This document shows, piece by piece, positions 1 through 10,700 of a stretch of DNA of 64,000 nt. Under the pieces are notes generated by a model. It was not told where the DNA came from. It made no database searches and worked only from the letters and a program-made list of their open reading frames with translations. Origin of the DNA: UBA7662 sp943369355 (lineage in GTDB: Bacteria > Bacteroidota > Bacteroidia > UBA7662); the NCBI GenBank assembly GCA_943369355.1, contig CALRMX020000002.1, forward strand, positions 62,001 through 126,000, in the 5' to 3' direction. The number at the start of each line of letters is the position of its first letter. Positions within the stretch are counted from its first letter, which is position 1. Position numbers and translations under genes: made by a program.

Positions 1-1
1 C

Positions 2-58
2 AGCAACTTTGGTACCCGTAACGCTTACATTTACGCTTACAAAATAAAATCACCTTAA
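2..58 (+). CDS. C-terminal end of an unidentified protein (truncated by window start)
   Basis: An open frame runs from the window edge and ends SNFGTRNAYIYAYKIKSP followed by TAA at 56-58. A good hairpin terminator starts seven bases later, which supports a real gene ending here. Only 18 residues are visible, too few to assign a family, so no function is proposed. Confidence 0.4.
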   Translation, partial: SNFGTRNAYIYAYKIKSP

Positions 59-64
59 TACTGG

Positions 65-100
65 AAAAGGCCTGTGCATCCCACAGGCCTTTTCTATTTT
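65..100 (+). terminator. Rho-independent terminator
   Basis: Perfect 12-bp arms (65-76 and 82-93) enclose a five-base loop and are followed by a T-rich run. It ends the gene truncated at the window start. The same T-rich stretch contains TATTTTCG (95-102), one base off the phylum's TAnnTTTG -7 element, which might serve the next gene. Confidence 0.75.
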
Positions 101-117
101 CGCAAAAAACTAATACC

Positions 118-1275
118 ATGCTCGCAGAAATGCTCAGTCCGCTCGATCGGGATCGATTCGAAATAGAATGGAAAGAAGGCTCTTTAGGCCATTCGACTGC
201 TAAATTCTTCGACCGACTTCCAGATCTGGACGGTATTGGAATGGCTATCATCGGAATCAACGACAGCCGAGGAAATACCAGTAATGAAGGAGGTGCTGAC
301 GCAGCCGAAGCTGTTCGCGATGCTTTGTACCAACTCATGGGGAACCCCTTACCTTGGGTCGACTTAGGGAATATCAAAGCTGGCCATACTGTGTCCGACA
401 CCCGTTTCGCCGTTAAGACCGTTTGTTGGGAACTCATCCGTCAAAATATAGTGCCTATATTGATAGGCGGTAGCCACGACCTAGCCTTTGGGCAATACTT
501 AGCCTATCAAAACTACGATAAGACCATCGACCTCGTCAGCATCGATAGTCGTTTTCATCTTGAAGCGAGAGAAGAAGAACTCGATGCTCACAATTACCTC
601 TATCAACTCATTGCACACCAGCCTACGCACCTCTTTAACTACATCAACCTTGGTTATCAAACTTATTTAGTGAGCCAAGAAGAGATCAGACTAATCGAGA
701 AACTCTACTTCGATGCCATTAGACTAGGAGAAATACGCAGTCAACTTGAAGAAGCGGAGCCATACTTAAGAGCAGCCGATATGCTCACGATTGATGTTTC
801 GGCCATACGTTGGTCGGAAGCACCTGGCCAATCAATACCGTCACCCAATGGCTTCTTTGCTCACGAGTTGTGTCAGTTGGCCCGTTATGCCGGTTTAAGT
901 GATAAACTCAGCTCAATTGGTTTTTACGAATACAATCCACATCGCGATCAACATGGTATTACTGCGGCTCTTTTTGCTCAGGCCATTTGGTACTTCGCCG
1001 ATGGTTACGTAAACCGAATGAGCGACTTGCCCAGGGTAAAAAACAAAAGTTTTGTAAAATACACCACTACCCTAAAAGCAGGTAAACACGATCTTGTTTT
1101 TTACAAGAGCAAAAAATCAGGTCGTTGGTGGATGGAAGTTCATTTACCACCTATTAAAGGATCGAGGAAAGACAGGACGCACTTGGTGCCTTGTTCCTAC
1201 AACGACTATTTGATGGCGGGTAAAGATGAACTACCCGATAAATGGTGGAAATTTCACCAGAAATATATGGTCTAA
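118..1275 (+). CDS. Ureohydrolase-fold protein (arginase/agmatinase/formiminoglutamase superfamily), degenerate metal site
   Basis: Protein of 385 residues. Relationship to arginase, agmatinase and formimidoylglutamase rests on GGSHD (residues 118-122), the SIDSR block (141-145), the IDVSAIRWSEAPG block (225-237) and a late GFYEYNP element resembling the conserved Glu region. Active enzymes bind two Mn ions through a His, a DAHxD motif and a DxD pair. Here the first His (120), D143 and D226 remain, but the DAHxD positions read D-S-R-F-H and the second Asp of DxD is Ser228. Hydrolase activity is therefore doubtful; a structural, regulatory or altered-substrate role is possible. Such proteins are usually annotated formimidoylglutamase, but no hut genes lie nearby. 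It ends convergently, overlapping murF by 4 bp. Confidence 0.75.
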   Translation: MLAEMLSPLDRDRFEIEWKEGSLGHSTAKFFDRLPDLDGIGMAIIGINDSRGNTSNEGGADAAEAVRDALYQLMGNPLPWVDLGNIKAGHTVSDTRFAVKTVCWELIRQNIVPILIGGSHDLAFGQYLAYQNYDKTIDLVSIDSRFHLEAREEELDAHNYLYQLIAHQPTHLFNYINLGYQTYLVSQEEIRLIEKLYFDAIRLGEIRSQLEEAEPYLRAADMLTIDVSAIRWSEAPGQSIPSPNGFFAHELCQLARYAGLSDKLSSIGFYEYNPHRDQHGITAALFAQAIWYFADGYVNRMSDLPRVKNKSFVKYTTTLKAGKHDLVFYKSKKSGRWWMEVHLPPIKGSRKDRTHLVPCSYNDYLMAGKDELPDKWWKFHQKYMV

Positions 1276-2582
1276 GACTCTAAATAACGTTCCATCTGCA
1301 TCCCCCTCGACCCCTTGATAAGCAGGGTTTTCGCTGATAAACTTGAAAAAGGCTGAGCAGCTTGAAGCTCGTTGAGCGATTCAAAAAAATGGAAATCGCC
1401 AAAGTGCGAAGCGTGTTGTGCAAATAGTGGCCCGCACAACCAAACCGATTCGAAATGTTTCTCGGCTATCACAGCAAGCAATTGCTGATGCTCCTCAAAT
1501 GCCGACTCTCCAAGTTCAAACATATCGCCGAGGATTAATATTTTTCCGGATTCAGGCACTGCTGAGAAATTCTCGATGGCAGCATGCATGCTGTGTGGGT
1601 TGGCATTGTATGCGTCCAAAATAATCCTGTTCCCATTCCGTTCGATGAGTTGAGAACGATTATTTGCTGGTTGATAGGTGGCTAATGCCAAATTTATTTT
1701 TTCATAAGGCACACTACAAAAACGCCCAATACAGGCTGCTGCAAGCAAATTCACAAAATTGTAACTGCCAAAAAGTTTTGTCTGTACCGTGGGAGCCCTG
1801 AGCATCAAACGATAGCTATTTTCCCATTGCATGCTTACAAACCAATCTGCACCTAGCAACCGACCTACACAATCAGCCTCCTTACTCTCACCGTAATTGA
1901 TACAGGTACCTAGTTCCTTGGTATAATTCATCAAGTCTTCATTCTCCGAATGCACAAACAGTATCCCGCCTTTCTTGGCTACATACTCGTAGTTTTCGCA
2001 TTCGGTTCGGATGATGTTTTCGAGGCTGCCAAAACCCTCGAGATGTTCTTTTCCCACCGATGTAACTACCGCATAGTCAGGATCGGCTATTTCACATAAA
2101 GGAGCCACTTCTCCAGGATGATTGGCTCCCATTTCCACTATCGCATATTCGGTATCTAACGGCATGCGAAGTAAGGTAATGGGTACGCCAATATGGTTGT
2201 TTAAATTACCAGGCGTTGCCCAACAGCGATAATGAGAGCCAATAACAGCCTTGAGCAATTCCTTAGTGGTAGTTTTTCCATTCGAGCCCGTAACCCCAAT
2301 AACCTTCAGTCCCGGTATCGATTTCCGGTGCAATGCGGCAAGCTGTTGCATGGTTGTGAGTACATCCTCAACCAACAGCATTCGATCGTTCGTGCAATAG
2401 GCTATTTCATCCACCACGGCATAGGCCGCACCGTCTCTCAAAGCCGATTCTGCGTATGCGTTGCCATTAAACTTATCGCCCTTCAAGGCAAAAAAGAAAC
2501 CTCCAACAGCTATTTGTCGACTGTCGGTTGAAAAAAGGCCGTTTACAGAACGGAACAATTCGTAAAGCTCGATTAAATTCAA
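1272..2582 (-). CDS. murF: UDP-N-acetylmuramoyl-tripeptide--D-alanyl-D-alanine ligase MurF
   Basis: Cytoplasmic Mur ligase that adds D-Ala-D-Ala to the UDP-MurNAc-tripeptide, the last cytoplasmic step of muropeptide assembly. The 436-residue protein has the Mur N-terminal substrate domain, the ATP-binding P-loop GVTGSNGKTTTKELL (about 96-110), the EMGANHPGE segment typical of MurF, and a C-terminal domain containing ILGDMFELG and LIKGSRGMQMER. The start is TTG at 2582; no better ATG fits the N-terminal domain. In Flavobacterium johnsoniae murF neighbours gldJ and porU/porV, and here it lies near the same genes, although a secreted-protein gene and an inversion separate them. Confidence 0.95.
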   Translation of the reverse strand: MNLIELYELFRSVNGLFSTDSRQIAVGGFFFALKGDKFNGNAYAESALRDGAAYAVVDEIAYCTNDRMLLVEDVLTTMQQLAALHRKSIPGLKVIGVTGSNGKTTTKELLKAVIGSHYRCWATPGNLNNHIGVPITLLRMPLDTEYAIVEMGANHPGEVAPLCEIADPDYAVVTSVGKEHLEGFGSLENIIRTECENYEYVAKKGGILFVHSENEDLMNYTKELGTCINYGESKEADCVGRLLGADWFVSMQWENSYRLMLRAPTVQTKLFGSYNFVNLLAAACIGRFCSVPYEKINLALATYQPANNRSQLIERNGNRIILDAYNANPHSMHAAIENFSAVPESGKILILGDMFELGESAFEEHQQLLAVIAEKHFESVWLCGPLFAQHASHFGDFHFFESLNELQAAQPFSSLSAKTLLIKGSRGMQMERYLES

Positions 2583-2637
2583 CTTAAAAGGTGTTTAGTC
2601 ACGGTTTTGTTAGCTAAATTCGAAAAAAACAACCGGT

Positions 2638-4848
2638 ATGGGAAGGATAATATTTGGGCTTTTTCTTTTGATGATGTCTCATTCCTTGTATGCACAGTTC
2701 CAATTTAGCCCTGGAAGTGGAATTCCGGTTCGTAAGCTGAATGGTCAGCTGCTCAAATATCCCTGGGTGGGTGGAATCTCGGCGGGGCAATTTCAGCAAA
2801 TGGATCTCGACAACGATGGCCTACAAGATCTCGTTGTATTCGACCGCGGTGATAGTCGATTTTTATGCTGGCTTAGAAAGATTGAAAATGGACAGACGGT
2901 TTGGCATTATGCCCCAGACTTAGGAAGCAACTTCCCCAAAACTGAGCACTGGATACGACTCATTGACTACGATGGAGATGGCCGCGTAGATTTGTTTACA
3001 GCGATAAATGGCAACATTAACGTTTATCGAAATGTTAGTACTGGAAGTGTTCCTCAATTTGCCCTAACATTTACCCGGCTGGATGCCGATTTCGGTTTCG
3101 GATTTCCCATACGCATACTTGTGATGAATATGGATTATCCCGGTTTAGATGACCTCGATGGGGATGGCGACATAGATGTACTTGCTTTCGATAATTTCGA
3201 TATCGGCTTCATCAACTATTACCGGAATATGGCCATGGAGCGCTACAACCGAAGAGATACCTTCGACCTGGTAGTTGGTAGTAGATGTTACGGCAGATTC
3301 GCTGAAAGCCAATTAAATTCAGAACTTATTCTCGGATTGACTGCTGATTGCGTAAACCCACCATCTCCCCGTACCCATAGCCCGATAAAACAACGTGTTA
3401 ACCACCTCGGCTCATCCCTTTTGCCAATGAAGTTTAATGCCGACACTTTGACCGACCTCCTGATTGGGGACGTTGAAGGCACTGGTTTAGCGTTAGCCTT
3501 AAATGGCGGAACACGAGATTCTGCCATCATGGTTCAAAAACAAACCAATTTCCCAGCCTACGATACTTCTGCTTTTGTTCCTATTTTTCCTGTTGGATTT
3601 AGTCTGGATTTAGCTGGCAATGCTAAAAAAGACATGATAGTAACGACCAATGACCCATTTACAGGAGTTATGGGAAACCATGTGTGGCTTTACGAGAACA
3701 GACCCGGACAGCGCGATAGCTTCCAACTCCGGAATAAGAACTTTCTCATTGAAGATATACTGCAATATGGTCGCTATTCAGCACCTGAATTTGCCGATGT
3801 AGACAATGATGGTATCGAAGATTTGTTGATTGCTCAAGTCAATAATGCAAATCAACCAATCATCCTCTTATTAAAAGGACAAAGTGCAGGGGGATACCAG
3901 CTCATTGATACCAATTTTCTTCCAACAAAATCAATCCCCGGACGCATCCGCTTAGGAGCAGGTGATGTGAACAACGATGGAAAAACCGATTTGCTCGTAG
4001 GTACTACTGCAGGTCCGCTCATGTACTTTCAAAATACAGGTAGCAACGGAACTATCGGTTTTCAATTGATAAGTTCCGATTATCAGCAAATACAAGTTGG
4101 AGGACAAACGAGCCCAGAACTAGCCGATATCGATGGTGATGGCTTACTCGATTTACTGATTGGAAATAATGTTGGAAGAATCGCATACTTTAAAAATACC
4201 GGATCTGCCACAATACCTCAATTTAGCTTAATTACCGATTCAATTGGCCGTATCGACATGCGCGAAGGTTATTTCATTTCACAAGCTACCGTGCGCATTG
4301 CAGACTTCAACAATAACGGTTCTCCCGATTTAATTACGGCTGGCGAATGGGGAAGTATTCAAGTTTTTCCCGACATCAGGAATAACGTTTTTAACAAAGT
4401 CACCGCTTCATCTAATCCCCTATTTTACTATCCTAACACCAATGTGACCACCAATGCTCGTTTAGGGGCATTCACAGGTTTAGCAGTTAAAGACATGGAT
4501 GGAGATAATTTACCCGATTTGTTTACAGGAAGTTTGAGAGGAGGTATTGAATACTACCGAAATACCTCATTGCAGGTTTCTATCGATGAACTGGTTGTCG
4601 ACAATCTGATAAAGGTATATCCCAATCCCGCGAATGAAACTTTGACCCTCGAGTCGCTTACCGACAATACACTGATCAACGGATACAAAATTTACGATAT
4701 AAGCGGACGCATGGTCGGGCAGAATTTAAGTTTATCGGCTTCCAATATTCATAAATTAGAAACTAGCCCTTTAAAAACTGGATTCTATTTGATAGAGGTT
4801 AAACTAACCAATGGGCGCTATCAATTCGAGCGCTTCATCAAAAATTGA
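2638..4848 (+). CDS. Secreted FG-GAP/VCBS-repeat protein with type IX secretion sorting domain
   Basis: A 736-residue exported protein of unknown ligand. A signal peptide (about residues 1-20, ending SLYAQ) is followed by at least eight calcium-binding-like repeats of the form DxDxDGxxDLL (for example DLDNDGLQDLVVF, DYDGDGRVDLFT, DLDGDGDIDVLAF, DIDGDGLLDLLIG, DMDGDNLPDLFTG), the hallmark of FG-GAP/VCBS beta-propeller blades. The last 80 or so residues form a type A T9SS sorting domain: KVYPNPANETLTLES, then KIYDISGRMV, LKTGFYLIEV and a terminal ERFIKN. Expected route is Sec export, T9SS translocation and cell-surface attachment or release by PorU, which is encoded nearby. Adhesion or matrix binding is plausible but not shown. 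Confidence 0.9.
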   Translation: MGRIIFGLFLLMMSHSLYAQFQFSPGSGIPVRKLNGQLLKYPWVGGISAGQFQQMDLDNDGLQDLVVFDRGDSRFLCWLRKIENGQTVWHYAPDLGSNFPKTEHWIRLIDYDGDGRVDLFTAINGNINVYRNVSTGSVPQFALTFTRLDADFGFGFPIRILVMNMDYPGLDDLDGDGDIDVLAFDNFDIGFINYYRNMAMERYNRRDTFDLVVGSRCYGRFAESQLNSELILGLTADCVNPPSPRTHSPIKQRVNHLGSSLLPMKFNADTLTDLLIGDVEGTGLALALNGGTRDSAIMVQKQTNFPAYDTSAFVPIFPVGFSLDLAGNAKKDMIVTTNDPFTGVMGNHVWLYENRPGQRDSFQLRNKNFLIEDILQYGRYSAPEFADVDNDGIEDLLIAQVNNANQPIILLLKGQSAGGYQLIDTNFLPTKSIPGRIRLGAGDVNNDGKTDLLVGTTAGPLMYFQNTGSNGTIGFQLISSDYQQIQVGGQTSPELADIDGDGLLDLLIGNNVGRIAYFKNTGSATIPQFSLITDSIGRIDMREGYFISQATVRIADFNNNGSPDLITAGEWGSIQVFPDIRNNVFNKVTASSNPLFYYPNTNVTTNARLGAFTGLAVKDMDGDNLPDLFTGSLRGGIEYYRNTSLQVSIDELVVDNLIKVYPNPANETLTLESLTDNTLINGYKIYDISGRMVGQNLSLSASNIHKLETSPLKTGFYLIEVKLTNGRYQFERFIKN

Positions 4849-5114
4849 AACTAATCCTATTCTGGGTCGCCCAAGGAAGGTTACCTATTGGACCCTAGTC
4901 ATCCTTAAAATCATTTTCAGGAATTTAAATCAGGCCGATGAACTGAACGGCCTAGACCCCATTGGGATTATGTTCAGAACATACCAGCCCAGTTCCACAC
5001 CATTAGCCTAGGTATGCAGTCCCAAGTGTTTTAACCTAGCAATACGGATGCCTTGAGCGAAACGTGATTGCAGTAATAATCCTATTTTGCTCCAAGGCAG
5101 CATTGGACATAAAA
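4849..5114. other. Gene-free stretch between two 3' ends
   Basis: Part of the 316-base gap between the VCBS protein gene and gldJ, which converge here. Apart from the gldJ terminator at its right end I find no convincing gene, promoter or repeat. A 66-codon frame overlapping the end of the VCBS gene has no recognisable features and is treated as chance. Confidence 0.5.
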
Positions 5115-5145
5115 AAACCGTCTTTGAATGCTTCAAAGACGGTTT
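5111..5145 (-). terminator. Rho-independent terminator of gldJ
   Basis: Perfect 14-bp arms (5115-5128 and 5132-5145) with a three-base loop. Read on the minus strand the stem is followed by a run of T (the A run 5111-5117), ideally placed 20 bases past the gldJ stop codon. The T-poor other side makes it much weaker for the plus strand. Confidence 0.85.
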
Positions 5146-5164
5146 CTATCTATTCGTTAATCAA

Positions 5165-6538
5165 TTATTTCTTCGATGAAGGCTTCCCTACTCTTGTCAT
5201 CGCACAACGGAATCCGATATCGTCACGAGCTTGAGCTTCCTCCAGATAACGTCTTGTTCCAGGGTTCAACCAATACGCTAAATCTCTCCATCCGCCGCCC
5301 TTGTATACGCGGCTTTGGTTCGTAATTAAGCTGTTTCGCTCGTTATACATGGCTAAACTGTCCAGATAGTCAATAACGTTCGGATTTGCATAACGCTTCG
5401 TGTCGAGTGTTTGAACTATTCTACCCATGGTGTCTTTCTGCAAGAAACCGTCTGCATCTGTTGCAGGTAAGGTATACACGTTTCCTCTGAAGGTGTTAAA
5501 ATCTTCTCCATCAACATAGGTCATCGGACGATAAACGTCGGCCACCCACTCGTTTACGTTTCCTGCAATATTGTACAAACCGTAATCATTAGGCCAATAA
5601 TACTTCACCGGTGATGTTGGCGCAGCGTTATCGTTGAGGTCATTTGCAATACCCATGAAGTCACCGCGTCCACGTTTGAAGTTAGCTTGAATTTCACCTT
5701 GTTTACTACCCTTAGCGTAACGTACACCATGTCCGTTCCAAGGATAAATACGACGGTCGCTTACATTTTCACGATCCGAATTACCAATTAAACCTTGTGC
5801 TGCATATTCCCATTCAGCTTCCGTTGGTAGGCGATAGCTTGGAAGAAGCAAGCCGTCAGTTAAACGGATATTCCGCGTATCGTTGTTCGGATTCAAATCT
5901 TTACGTGGTTTTTTCACCTCAGGCTGATACAGGCCTGCGAGATAGGCTTCTGTATTGAAGTTTTCTTCACCCGACTGGTTTGGATTTGGTTTGATGTATC
6001 CGGCGTCAACAAGGATTTGCTCGTTCACACGGTCGGTACGCCATATGCAATAATCGGCTGCCTGTTTCCAACTAACACCCACTACTGGATAGTTTTGATA
6101 GGCTGGGTGGCGCAGGTAGTTGGCCACAAATGGTTCGTTGTAACCCAAATCACGACGCCAAACTGTAGTATCGGGTAGCGCCGCACGAAATACTTCGGGA
6201 TACGTTTCGCCAAATACACGTTCGAGCCAGTACAGGTATTCTAACCAGTCTACATTCGAAACTTCTGTCTCATCCATATAGAAAGAAGCTACCGTTACTC
6301 GACGTGGGGTATTGTCGAAGTCGTAGGTGATATTTTGTTCGGTAGCACCCATCACATAAGTACCACCTTGAATGAGCACTAAACCCGGACCAGTTTCCTG
6401 TTCCTTGTATTTAACTACTTCGAAACCTCCGTTTTTCGGGTCATTGTAATTCCATCCCGTTTTCGAAGATTTCTGCGAACAGGCAGTCATCACCAAGGAG
6501 GTGAGTGCGAGACCTGCGATCAGATTAAGATTTTTCAT
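5165..6538 (-). CDS. gldJ: Gliding motility / type IX secretion lipoprotein GldJ
   Basis: A 457-residue outer-membrane-associated lipoprotein needed in gliding Bacteroidota for gliding and T9SS stability. The N-terminus is a lipoprotein signal peptide (ALTSLVMTAC, lipidated Cys about residue 20). The rest is a formylglycine-generating-enzyme/sulfatase-modifying-factor fold: GPGLVLIQGGTYVMGATEQ, SFYMDETEVSNVDWLEYLYW, HPAYQNYPVVGVSWKQAADY, YRLPTEAEWEYAAQG, YNIAGNVNEWVADVYRP, VYKGGGWRD and GFRCAMTRVG. The motifs and the porU/murF neighbourhood favour GldJ over its paralogue GldK, because no gldL/M/N genes follow. It lies 43 bp downstream of the porP-like gene, probably in one operon, and ends at a strong terminator. 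Confidence 0.88.
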   Translation of the reverse strand: MKNLNLIAGLALTSLVMTACSQKSSKTGWNYNDPKNGGFEVVKYKEQETGPGLVLIQGGTYVMGATEQNITYDFDNTPRRVTVASFYMDETEVSNVDWLEYLYWLERVFGETYPEVFRAALPDTTVWRRDLGYNEPFVANYLRHPAYQNYPVVGVSWKQAADYCIWRTDRVNEQILVDAGYIKPNPNQSGEENFNTEAYLAGLYQPEVKKPRKDLNPNNDTRNIRLTDGLLLPSYRLPTEAEWEYAAQGLIGNSDRENVSDRRIYPWNGHGVRYAKGSKQGEIQANFKRGRGDFMGIANDLNDNAAPTSPVKYYWPNDYGLYNIAGNVNEWVADVYRPMTYVDGEDFNTFRGNVYTLPATDADGFLQKDTMGRIVQTLDTKRYANPNVIDYLDSLAMYNERNSLITNQSRVYKGGGWRDLAYWLNPGTRRYLEEAQARDDIGFRCAMTRVGKPSSKK

Positions 6539-6581
6539 TGCAGAAAAATTTATGCTTTGCGTTTTGCGCGGACTAATTTAA

Positions 6582-7562
6582 CTAAAAAGTGGGGCATTTT
6601 ATTTTAACCATCTTTCTTCTTGGAATTCTTTCGAATGGCTCAAGCTGGACGGCTGCCGAAATTTCATGCGATCCAATGGCTGCAGCTCTCAAGCGTGAGG
6701 TGGTAATATCGTAGCTGTAACCAAATCGGAAAATATTTTGCTGAAGACCTAGCGACAATATAAAGGCATCGCCAAACCTATACCACAAGCCCCCTACTAT
6801 AGGTCCTCTTGTTACATAGGTACCAACGTTGATCTGACGCGCTGTTCCTTGAAACTGCATGATGATGTTGGGCGATAGCATGGTACCAGGCATATTCCTT
6901 GAACCTCTTATCACCTCAAAGTTCGCCCCTGCATGTATGGTCGTTTTTAAATCCCAGGGCGCTACACCGGGAGGAATCATCGACTGGTTCGGTTGGGTCA
7001 AGTGGTGAAAAGCAAAACCACCATAAAACATCTCCGAAAAAAGTATTGCGCCTGCAGAAAAATCGTGCATGTTGGCGTTCGTCATGTTAGCAACTGGCAG
7101 CGTTTCGGCCGTGGTGCCCGGTTGAACACCCAATCTTGCGTCAATTTCGTCGGGGAAGATGAGACCTGTCCAGTTCAGCGATTTTTGAGCAAAGGTGTAT
7201 TGGAATCCAGTTTTCAAGACCAAGTTTTGGTTGATGGCCAAGTTATTCGAGTACATCAACGAAAATTGATTGTGCCGAAATGCAGCATCACCAATTCGAT
7301 CGGCCAATACATGAAAGCCGATACCACCGCTTAGAGCTGAGAAATATTGGTCGTAAGAAGCACTATAGGTGACAAAATTACCGGCTAATGACGGCCACTG
7401 GTTGCGGTAGTTCAAATTGAAGCGCGGCCCCACACCACTCCCCGCAAATGCAGGATTTAAGTACAGCGGATTAGCGTAAAACTGGGAGAAGCTTGGATCC
7501 TGCGCCTTCAAATCGAAAGCTGCGAAGAGCAGTAAACAAGCTGCAAGAAGTTTTTTGGGCAT
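6582..7562 (-). CDS. PorP/SprF family type IX secretion outer membrane protein
   Basis: A 326-residue outer-membrane beta-barrel protein. The signal peptide (residues 1-20, ending DLKAQ) leads into DPSFSQFYANPLYLNPAFAG, the signature start of the PorP/SprF family; the rest alternates strands and turns (YRNQWPSL, GGIGFHVLADRIG, FSLMYSNNLAIN). Family members are partners of the T9SS or of particular secreted substrates such as SprB. Position just upstream of gldJ and divergent from porU supports a T9SS role. Several paralogues usually exist per genome, so no gene symbol is assigned. Confidence 0.88.
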   Translation of the reverse strand: MPKKLLAACLLLFAAFDLKAQDPSFSQFYANPLYLNPAFAGSGVGPRFNLNYRNQWPSLAGNFVTYSASYDQYFSALSGGIGFHVLADRIGDAAFRHNQFSLMYSNNLAINQNLVLKTGFQYTFAQKSLNWTGLIFPDEIDARLGVQPGTTAETLPVANMTNANMHDFSAGAILFSEMFYGGFAFHHLTQPNQSMIPPGVAPWDLKTTIHAGANFEVIRGSRNMPGTMLSPNIIMQFQGTARQINVGTYVTRGPIVGGLWYRFGDAFILSLGLQQNIFRFGYSYDITTSRLRAAAIGSHEISAAVQLEPFERIPRRKMVKIKCPTF

Positions 7563-7738
7563 TCGGCGGATTTAAACGAACTGTAAATTTTAAACTTTTT
7601 CGCTGTTTTATCAACATATACGACTGAAATTTGAAAACCTTTGTGGAAACACTAAGGTTAAATTTCCTTCATGCGTCTGTAATTATACGTAATAAAGGCC
7701 GTATGGTGGAGTTATTCAGAATGTTAAAAAGTGGTGAA

Positions 7739-10700
7739 ATGAAAAAATTCCTTCTCTTCCCAGTCTTGATTTTGACTTTTCCTGCACTTGTTGTGGCGCA
7801 GGGAGAGCAACAAACGCTCCAATGGCTGGGTATACAAAAGGAGGTAATCAGCGAGACAAAAAGTAGAAATCAACTGCAATGCCATCCCTGCACCTATCCA
7901 GCCGGCAGCTCAGCAGCTCCTATTTATGTGGGCTCCATCAAAGAGGCCTCTCAGCTGGCCATGGCCGACCTGCGCTCTGAAGTAGTTCCCCGCGAGCTCC
8001 TTGAAGGAATCGAATACCTCGATAACCTGCCGACTAATTTCACGCTAAATCAACAAAGTGGTTTAGCACGTAAACAGCTAGAAACAAATTATCAAGTCAA
8101 TACACTCCGTAAAAACTTAACCACAGGACAAGTTGAACGTCTACTTTCCTTTCGCGTTCAAGTGGTTTCCCGTAATCTGCCCGCTACACTGCAAAAACGT
8201 GCTGCATTGCGCACCACCGCAACCAGCTCAGTACTTAGCACGGGCGATTGGTTTAAAATTGGCATTCCCTCAACGGGCATGTATAAAATCGATAGACAAG
8301 CCCTTTCCAGAATTGGCATAAACCCCGATGCAATAGATCCACGACAGTTACGCATTTACGGTAACGGAGGAGGAATGCTGCCTACAGCCAATGCTGTTCA
8401 TCGCTGGGATGACTTGGTGGAAAATGCAATTACCGTGGTTGGTGAAGCCGATGGCCGTTTTGACGCGAACGACTATGTACTCTTTTTCGCTGAAGGACCC
8501 AATGAGTGGAAATACAATACGGTGTCGAATAGGTACGGTCACCATACGAATATTTACAGCGACACCAATTACTACTTTATTACGGTTGCTCCTGGGAATG
8601 CCAAGCGGGTGATAAACCAAGTTGTCCCTCCCTCTGCCAACCGCACTAGTTCGGAATATGACCTTTTGGTACAATACGAAAAAGACGAAAAGAATCTGCT
8701 TACAAGCGGAAGTGTTTGGTACGGTGAAAGTTTTGACTTAACAACCACAAGGAGCTTCAACTTCAATCTGCCCAATTTAATCACATCTCAACCTGTTAAT
8801 TTGGAAGTAGATTTGGCTGGAAGGAGTCTCGGGGTGTCATCCAACTTTATTGTTACAGCCAATAGCACTACGGTCTTCAATTTGCCGGTTTCCGCAACTA
8901 GTTCCTACTATCTCGACCAATATGCGAAACGGGCGAATGGAGTTACAAACCTGAATATTTCTACTTCAAACATCGTAATTACCGTGACCTATAACAAGCC
9001 AAATACGTTCTCTTTCGGCTATCTGGATTATATCTGGTTACAGGGCAGAGGAAATTTAAGTATGAGTGGTATTGGCAATCAACTTTATTTCAGCGACAAG
9101 GCAAGTGTAGGGGTTGGAAATGTAACCAACTTTACCGTGGGGGGCTTGGATGCGAGTGGGGCGATATGGGATGTTAGTAACCCCACGAATGCCGTTGCCA
9201 TGGTAATCAACAATGGAACATTTATCCGAGAAACAGATACACTCAAAAAATTCATTGCTTTCAATGGCAGTTCTTTCCCTGCCCCAGTTGCAGCCGGAAA
9301 GATTCAAAACCAGAATTTACATGCTTTGCCGCCCACAGACATGATAATTGTAAGTCACCCACAGTTTTTGGCTCAGGCCGAAGATCTTGCGGCGCATCGT
9401 CGCCAAAAGGATGGCTTAACTGTAACGGTGGTTACCCCAGAACAATGTTACAACGAATTCAGCTCTGGCCGTCAGGACATCACAGCAATACGGAGCTTGA
9501 TGAAACATCTGTACGACAATGCACCTGCAGGTAAGGAGCCAAAATACTTATTGCTTTTTGGTGATGCTTCGTACGACTTCAAATACCGAACCCCGGGAAA
9601 CACCAATTATGTGCCTTCCTACCAAAGTGAATTTAGTCTCGACCCACTGAGTTCGTATGCTAGTGATAGCTATTATGGACTACTCGACGACAACGAGGGA
9701 ACCTTTCAAGTGAACAGTGCAGAAAGGATGGACATAGGCATTGGGCGGATTCCGGTAACAACTAATCAACAGGCTGCCGACGTTGTCGCCAAAATTAAAC
9801 GCTACGATAGCCCTGAAAGCTTTGGCGATTGGAGAAACGTGGTGGGCTTTTTAGCCGACGATGAAGACAACAATCAGCATCTAAACGATGCAGAAGCCAA
9901 CGTAAACTATGTTGAGAGCCGATACCCCCAGGCCATTGTACGCAAGTATTTTTTTGATGCTTACCGACAAGAATCTCGGCCAGGTGGAACAAGGTACCCC
10001 GATTTGAACCGTGACCTGAACGCAAGAATCAATAGTGGAATGCTCATTTTAAATTATAGTGGGCATGGCGGAGTAAACGGTGCAGCAGAAGAACGAGTAC
10101 TTACGATACCTGAAATTCAAAGCTGGAACAATCGCAACAAGCTTATGCTCATGGTGACAGCCACCTGCGAGTTCGCTCGGTTCGATGATCCGGGATTTTT
10201 GTCTGCCGGCGAGTGGACCCTTCTGAATCCCAATGGAGGTGCCATTGCCTTATTAACAACAACACGCGTAACCTTCACCAACTACAATGCCGACATAACC
10301 AGGTTTATGTATAACGATAACCTGTTCAATAAAAGTAGTGGTGAATACCCTCGACTTGGCGATGTGATGATGCGCTCGGCAAACCCACTTCTTGGAGTCA
10401 TAAATACCCGAAACTTCAGCCTCCTGGGCGATCCCTCCATGCGGCTAGCATATCCTGAGGAGCGTTCAAATGTGCTAAAAATCAACAATGTAAATGTTGG
10501 CGCAACCCCCGACACCATTCGAGCGCTGGCAAGAGTAACCATCAGCGGAAATATTTCCGATCAAAATGGATTGGTAGATACCACTTTCAACGGGGTGCTT
10601 TATCCAACTATTCTCGATAAATTTTCAAACATAACTACCCTTGTAAACGATCAAGGGTCAAGACCCTACACCTTTCGAGAATTTAGAAACATACTATTTA

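Noticed and set aside
4811..5011. 66-codon plus-strand frame overlapping the end of the VCBS protein gene
   Set aside because: No family, no ribosome-binding signal or promoter, and overlaps a confirmed gene end in another frame.
7631..7738. N-terminal extension of PorU from TTG 7631
   Set aside because: The extension has no signal peptide and precedes a perfect one beginning at 7739.
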